This document shows, in pieces, positions 59,701-64,000 of a stretch of 64,000 nt of DNA. This stretch comes from Rhea pennata (Eukaryota > Chordata > Aves > Rheiformes > Rheidae). The stretch is taken from assembly GCF_028389875.1 (NCBI RefSeq), contig NC_084663.1, positions 216,652,876-216,716,875 of the forward strand, given 5' to 3'. Each line of letters begins with the position of its first letter. Position 1 is the stretch's first letter. Both the position numbers and the translations under genes were made by a program. The notes beneath the pieces were generated by a model. That model was not told the origin of the DNA and did not search any database. It saw only the letters and a program-made list of their open reading frames with translations.

Positions 59701-60212
59701 GAGCTTCTGGCATGTGCAGAATTGAAATACTGCATGTACATAAGCCTGAAAATTTCTAGATTTCCTGCACATGTGGGAAATGCATGCTGCTTGTGTGCAA
59801 TGACATAATGGAGAGTGGAAGAGATTTCTGTGAAGATGAATGGAAGAAATATATTGCTTTTGCTATAACAGTCCTTCAGGTTGTACCATTTTTCACAAAA
59901 GGAAAACAGGGATGATCAATGAATTAACTGGATTAGCTCTGTGTACTGCAAGATGGCTGGAAGCGAGGTTGGGAAGCTGAGACCAGAGCCTTCTGTGGAG
60001 TTATGCAGATTGATATGAGGTGAAGTTTGGCAGCAAGTTGAGACAATGCTGCTCAGAATGCATGATGTTACTTTCTCTTCATGCAGCTGGACCAGTATCA
60101 GGGCCAGATGGCAGAGCTGCAGGAGAAGGTGGAGTATGTGCAGGCGCTGAACAAGGCTATCAGGCAGTGCTTCCGTCAGCTCAGTCCAGAGGAGGAAAAT
60201 CTGGAAAGCACG
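47703..60212 (+). CDS. DNHD1: Dynein heavy chain domain-containing protein 1, 5' part
   Basis: Large dynein-heavy-chain-related protein (human about 4,750 aa) needed for sperm flagellum structure. Only the N-terminal stem is in the window. Exons: 47703-47745, 49001-49152, 49206-49519, 51507-51686, 53409-53612, 53890-54000, 54484-54640, 55022-55273, 55700-55843, 56372-56468, 56699-56967, 57886-58129, 58429-58586, 60087-60212. Phases agree through 817 codons. Dynein-tail-like stretches include [32 protein letters not shown] and [18 protein letters not shown]. Helical segments follow, such as [20 protein letters not shown]. The AAA motor would lie beyond the right edge. The start [15 protein letters not shown] has a good Kozak context (GCGGCCATGG). 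The donor of exon 2 (ATG then gtactg) is weak; a later GT at 49167 would break phase with exon 3. Gene identity rests on the dynein-like stem plus synteny next to TIMM10B. Confidence 0.87.
47746..49000. other. DNHD1 intron 1
   Basis: Starts with a short minisatellite (47845-48040; units such as GGCCGTGTCCCTCAGCAGCC and GTGTCCCATCAGGA). The rest is unique-looking and less GC-rich. No other exon or element seen. Confidence 0.55.
49520..50300. other. DNHD1 intron 3, left part
   Basis: AT-richer unique sequence leading into a CR1. Nothing recognised. Confidence 0.4.
50308..50815 (+). mobile_element. CR1 LINE 3' fragment in DNHD1 intron 3
   Basis: 5'-truncated, sense to DNHD1. One open frame (50345-50731) covers the C-terminal end of the CR1 ORF2 ([20 protein letters not shown] through LDATLSDML). 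The 3' UTR and an ATTCTATG-type tail follow. It is related to the 12.3-kb CR1 but differs at many positions. Confidence 0.95.
51374..51468 (+). mobile_element. CR1 LINE extreme 3' tail next to a DNHD1 exon
   Basis: About 95 bp containing GGTTGGACTAGATGATCTCC and GAGGTCCCTTCCAACCTC, ending about 38 bp before the acceptor of DNHD1 exon 4 at 51506. Confidence 0.93.
51860..52640 (+). mobile_element. Ancient CR1/L3-like fragment in DNHD1 intron 4
   Basis: Diverged sauropsid CR1 features: TTTGCTGATGACACTG (the FADDT region) near 51961. GAACTCCCTGCCAGAAGATG and AGTTAAAAAAGCAGGTACCT are near 52486-52550, in the order of the CR1 3' end. Frames are lost. The left limit is uncertain. Confidence 0.6.
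52641..53400. other. DNHD1 intron 4, right part
   Basis: AT-rich intronic sequence. Nothing recognised. Confidence 0.4.
58590..60080. other. DNHD1 intron 13
   Basis: 1.5-kb intron of ordinary composition between exons ending 58586 and starting 60087. No repeat or exon recognised. Confidence 0.45.
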
Positions 60213-60335
60213 GTGAGGGTCTTGTCAGGGCATGCTGTGTGGAGAGAGGAGAGCATCCAGCTGTCAGCTGGCCTACTTCGGGCTCTGCATGTGGCTCCAA
60301 GATACTCTAGTAGTTTGTGTCATAAGTTACTCTCT

Positions 60336-60793
60336 TGAAGGTTAATTCATACGGAGAGTTTGTTAAATCATGTGAACAATTTATTTAATTAAGTAAGCAG
60401 CCACAAGCAAAACAGCGCTGGGCGGCCGGGGAGTCTCAGCTCCGCCAACGGCGCGCCTCCCTCACACACAGTCCCCCCTTATAGTCTGCGTTGTAATCTC
60501 CCGGTGCGTCCCGCGCATGTGTGAGTTGCTGGGGGGGTCGTCTGAAGCTCTCTGGTGGTCGTGGAGAGGAAGGCCGTGCTCTTCTTCTGTCTCTTTATTT
60601 TGGTTTGTCTCCTTGTGAGTGATCACAGGGGTTTGCTTATCTGTTGTGTTGACTCCCTTTTGGGATGCTGTTCTGTGAGAAAATTACAGGCGCCTGCTTA
60701 TCTTTTCTTTATCCTTTTACCTTCAAAACCTCTGAGCAGCTTGTTGCTTACTTCAGCTCTTCATAGTCCTGCAAGATAGCTAGGGCCCCGACA
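60336..60793 (-). mobile_element. Probable solo LTR of an avian endogenous retrovirus
   Basis: A GC-rich island in AT-rich intron. On the minus strand it begins TGTCGGGGCCCTAGC, continues to a TATA-like CTATAAGGGGGGACTGTG and a GC-rich leader, then an AATAAA region (ATTAAATAAATTG), and ends near CCTTCA. This U3-R-U5 layout with TG...CA ends suggests one LTR without internal genes nearby. I could not confirm a target-site duplication, so the limits are approximate. Confidence 0.5.
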
Positions 60794-60799
60794 CCGGTT

Positions 60800-63700
60800 C
60801 CACAAGGGGTCATATAAGCTTTTGTGCTTACCATAATTTATTTGTCTGACACCATGTCTCAACCCTGATTGTTGTAAAACCTCCTCCTCCCCCTCCATCG
60901 GCTTATTCCTCCTTCTAAACAATGAACAAATAGTTACAATTTATTACAGTTTGGAGTTGGTTCTGTCCTACCCCACCAAGAACCCAGCAGAGCTTCAGCC
61001 ACCCATTCTCCCTTGCAGCCACTCAGGTAACAATCTCAGTCTTGCTGCTTTACATATCCAGAAAATTTTCTCCAGGCCCCTGGAATTCCCAGGCCATTTT
61101 CTGAGTCCCTGCCTCTGCAGCACTTTGGGTAAGCTGTAGTGGCCTGTGCTGTGCAGTCACTGCAGGGCTACACTGCCAAGCATCAGGTTGGCACCAAACT
61201 ACCTTTCCTCAGACCGTGAGCAACGTTGTCTCTGTGCCCACTATGAGCAGAGCTCTCCAGGGCACTGCCCACAGGGACATCTGTCCTGTACCTTCCCCCT
61301 GCTGAGGGGAAGTTGAATGCCTTCCCTACAAATGGCAGCTCTTGGCTTGTTTTCACACTGGGTTGCTGCTTGCCCTCATGCTGCCCATCCCTGTGGCTTG
61401 GCCAGGTCTCTCTGACATGCCTCTGTGTTGCCTGGGATCCTGCCTAACCCATCTGATCTCTATCTGCCTGCAGATGTTGCTCGATCATTTCCTACCTTCT
61501 CTGCTCCCATTCCATATCATTAAATTGCCTTCCACCGTGGGGAAATACGAACTACTGACTCTTCTCTCAGCTCCTCTGTATGACAGCATTCTTCTGCTCT
61601 ACACTGTCTTATGTTCTGTCCTAGGTACACTGTCTTCAGCTCTGCTCAGGGAGAGGCCATTTGTAGTTTAAATTAATTATGATTTACTGATGTATCAAAA
61701 ATTCTGGGTCTAGTGACACATAGCTATTATTAGAACTCATAAAACTGATGTTCATCCAGTCTTCTCTGATTCCTTTTCTATTTTAATATTTTAATGATCA
61801 TTTTCTAGAGGCAGAGATGAGGTTGTTTCTTAAACTGTTTGTGTGCAGACACACCTACATAGAGCTTATATACATGTGGCTGGTACATTTCTTGTTTTTT
61901 GTCTATATGACACCTGTGTCCCAATTGCCCTGATGCCTTCAGCCAAGCACATGTTCAGTAGGACTATTTTAAAATGTCTTAGCTATAAGCTTTAGTTTAG
62001 AAGCACCATCTCTCTACTTCTTCTCTCTTAAACAAATGGTGTATAATTAGATGGCAAAGTACACAGTCAGCTGGCTTAGATTACTACTGGTAATTTAACT
62101 TTCTGTGCCTTTGTTAGAAAGCAGGTTTTATTTGGCTGCTTGTTATGTCTGCCATTATCTGTGGCTAGGAATAAATCTAGAATTTAAAAATTACCTCTTG
62201 AGTGAAGAAATAATGCCTTTGAAGGATGAATTTTCCAGACACATTACCAGCAAAAACATCGCATTGTAAAGGACTGCAGTATGAGAAAATCTAGGGTGAA
62301 AGATTTTGCTATTGGAGAGATTCTTGTGCCTCTTTTCTGAGACTGGTTTGTCTAGGGTAAGAACATTAGACTGTACTCTTCAAAAGAATTTTTGCTGCTA
62401 TTTGTTCATAGACTGCAGCTGCAGAGACATTGTCCCATTTGGGAAATCCTGGAAGAATAAAGGAAAGAAGAGTATGAAACTTACAAAGATTTAAAAAACA
62501 GGCATTTCCCAGTACTTCTGTTCTCAAAGAACCATAGTCTCTGTAAGTCTGACTGAGCTGAAGTGTAGGTGGAGAAATAAGAGGAGGTCTCTGAACGCTC
62601 ACACACTGCAGAAGACGAAGCTGGTCAGAGTTGTTAACCTCACAGATCTCCCATTTGGAAAACTACTTGTTCCGTCACTGCTAACCTGGGAATGACATTG
62701 GTACTAATCAAGTGATTTTAGAGATGGAAGAAGTAGAGTATGACATTCCTTCTAGTCTGTCCCAGTCTATTCCCTGTCCCCTTCCTGGAACCCCCTCTCT
62801 TCTAACAGCATCCTGCAGAAGAAGAAGGCTGAGCAATGGAGGAACACCTGACAAAGCTCAAGGAAGGCTACATACTGTCCACAGAAGTCCAGAAGGACTC
62901 TGGCCTTCTCTGACTAAGAAGTTCAACGTCTGTCAGCTGAGAGTAGTAGCCCTCATTGTCTTTCCCTACATGGGTTAAAGCATTCTATGTGTTGCTCTTG
63001 GCCTTCAGAATGTGCATTTTCAGGCTATGATCCAGCCAGCCCACAAAGATGTTTCAGATCTGACAGGACATTGCCAAAGGTCATGTAATGTAATTCCTCC
63101 TGGCCTGGCAGCTATCCCCAGAGTGCTTAGAGCTCTGCTGTGATGGCAGTCTACCTCAGGGGACAGGATTCAAAGGGTTTACATATCTGGAGGATGAGCT
63201 GGTTTGCTGAAAACTGTCAGTAGCAAGCGACTTTCAAAGAGATCTTCTTCTCTTGCTCAGAGCACACAAACCTAAGTCAGTATGGTCTTGTCCAAATAGT
63301 TCCTGAGTGCCATCTAACTCTGTGATAGCTATACCTTCTAACTTCAGAAATGTTCCTGTTAGCTTTATGCATTTATTTGTCTGAAGGCTCATGCAGCCCC
63401 TTGATGTCACACTTTTGATCCACTTGATATCCTAGCCTCACCACTAGGTGTAATTGCATATTCTGCTCTTGAGGGGTCAACTGGAATAGTTTCCTGCACT
63501 TGCCATTTAGTTTTTTCTTCTTGGTCGCCTTTTTGTTCAGATACTTCACTTTCTGTCATACTTTCACTGAAGTAGCATTGTACAGTCTGCAAGGGCTGTG
63601 CTTACTGTTTTTTTCCCTTTCTTGTTTTTCTGAACTCTATCCAGAGGTTAGTACTGCTATGTCACACTGAGCATTGCAGACACTATTACATAGTTTCTGG

Positions 63701-64000
63701 CTAACTGCAAAATGATAATTTTATATTTTACAAAGTGATACAAGCAAAACCAGAAAATTGTATTCCTGTCCTGAAATAAACATGTCCAGCTGGAGACTGG
63801 CACTGATACCAGAAATTATCAGTAAACATCTTAGCGTAGATAAGCTCGTGCTAAGAAGAAAACTAAGATACCCTATTGTCTAGCTTACCATAGATCTAGC
63901 AGGTTGGCAGTTTGGAGCTCACAGGAATGCTCACAGATGTAAAGACTTTAAAAGAATTGCCAATGGCATTTCAGTGGATCAGTTGGCCTTCCTAATTAAG
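60800..64000. other. DNHD1 intron 14, no exon recognised
   Basis: No segment with dynein-like translation and phase-0 acceptor was found after the donor at 60213, so the next exon probably lies beyond the window. Short open frames (for example 61342-61671 and 62712-62978) lack convincing splice contexts. Confidence 0.45.

Noticed and set aside
61471-61600. Possible extra DNHD1 exon after CCTGCAG
   Set aside because: The following translation has no dynein-like features and no clear donor at a suitable phase.

Overview
The window is vertebrate nuclear DNA and almost certainly from a bird. Intron-exon genes with GT/AG junctions are interleaved with CR1 LINEs that end in the bird-type ATTCTATG tail. 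The first 33 kb is very GC-rich and packed with minisatellites, as is typical of avian microchromosomes. I see no bacterial, CRISPR, tRNA or rRNA features.

Five host genes occur in the order known from human 11p15.4. HPX (hemopexin, minus strand, 10 coding exons, 602-8749) is followed by TRIM3 (minus, 11 coding exons, 17650-25406) and ARFIP2 (minus, 7 coding exons, 36753-42311). TIMM10B (plus, 3 exons, 44911-46156) and the 5' part of DNHD1 (plus, 14 exons seen, 47703-60212, running off the right edge) complete the set. For every gene I followed splice sites and reading phase from exon to exon. The frames close for HPX (454 aa), TRIM3 (743 aa), ARFIP2 (344 aa) and TIMM10B (135 aa), and stay open for 817 codons of DNHD1. 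The genes are neighbours by ancestry, not one pathway: a secreted haem scavenger, a RING/NHL ubiquitin ligase, a BAR-domain Golgi protein, a small Tim chaperone of the mitochondrial TIM22 system, and a dynein-heavy-chain-like sperm protein.

The HPX-TRIM3 gap (8.75-16.64 kb) holds minisatellites and a decayed minus-strand gammaretrovirus-like fossil (pol then env remnants) with a plus-strand CR1 inserted in it. The TRIM3-ARFIP2 gap (27.5-35.2 kb) has CpG islands, a GT microsatellite, a CR1, a 17-bp GC minisatellite and an old CR1. ARFIP2 and TIMM10B diverge from a shared CpG promoter. TIMM10B and DNHD1 are separated by about 0.9 kb of tandem GC boxes. DNHD1 introns carry three CR1 pieces and a likely solo LTR.

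The most unusual feature is that at least three TRIM3 minisatellites appear to be built from the exon-intron junction next to them, so the introns carry series of decoy 5' or 3' splice sites. Very long open frames inside minisatellites (3.8-5.4, 6.3-8.5, 31.2-32.7 and 46.5-48.2 kb) follow from repeat composition and are not genes.
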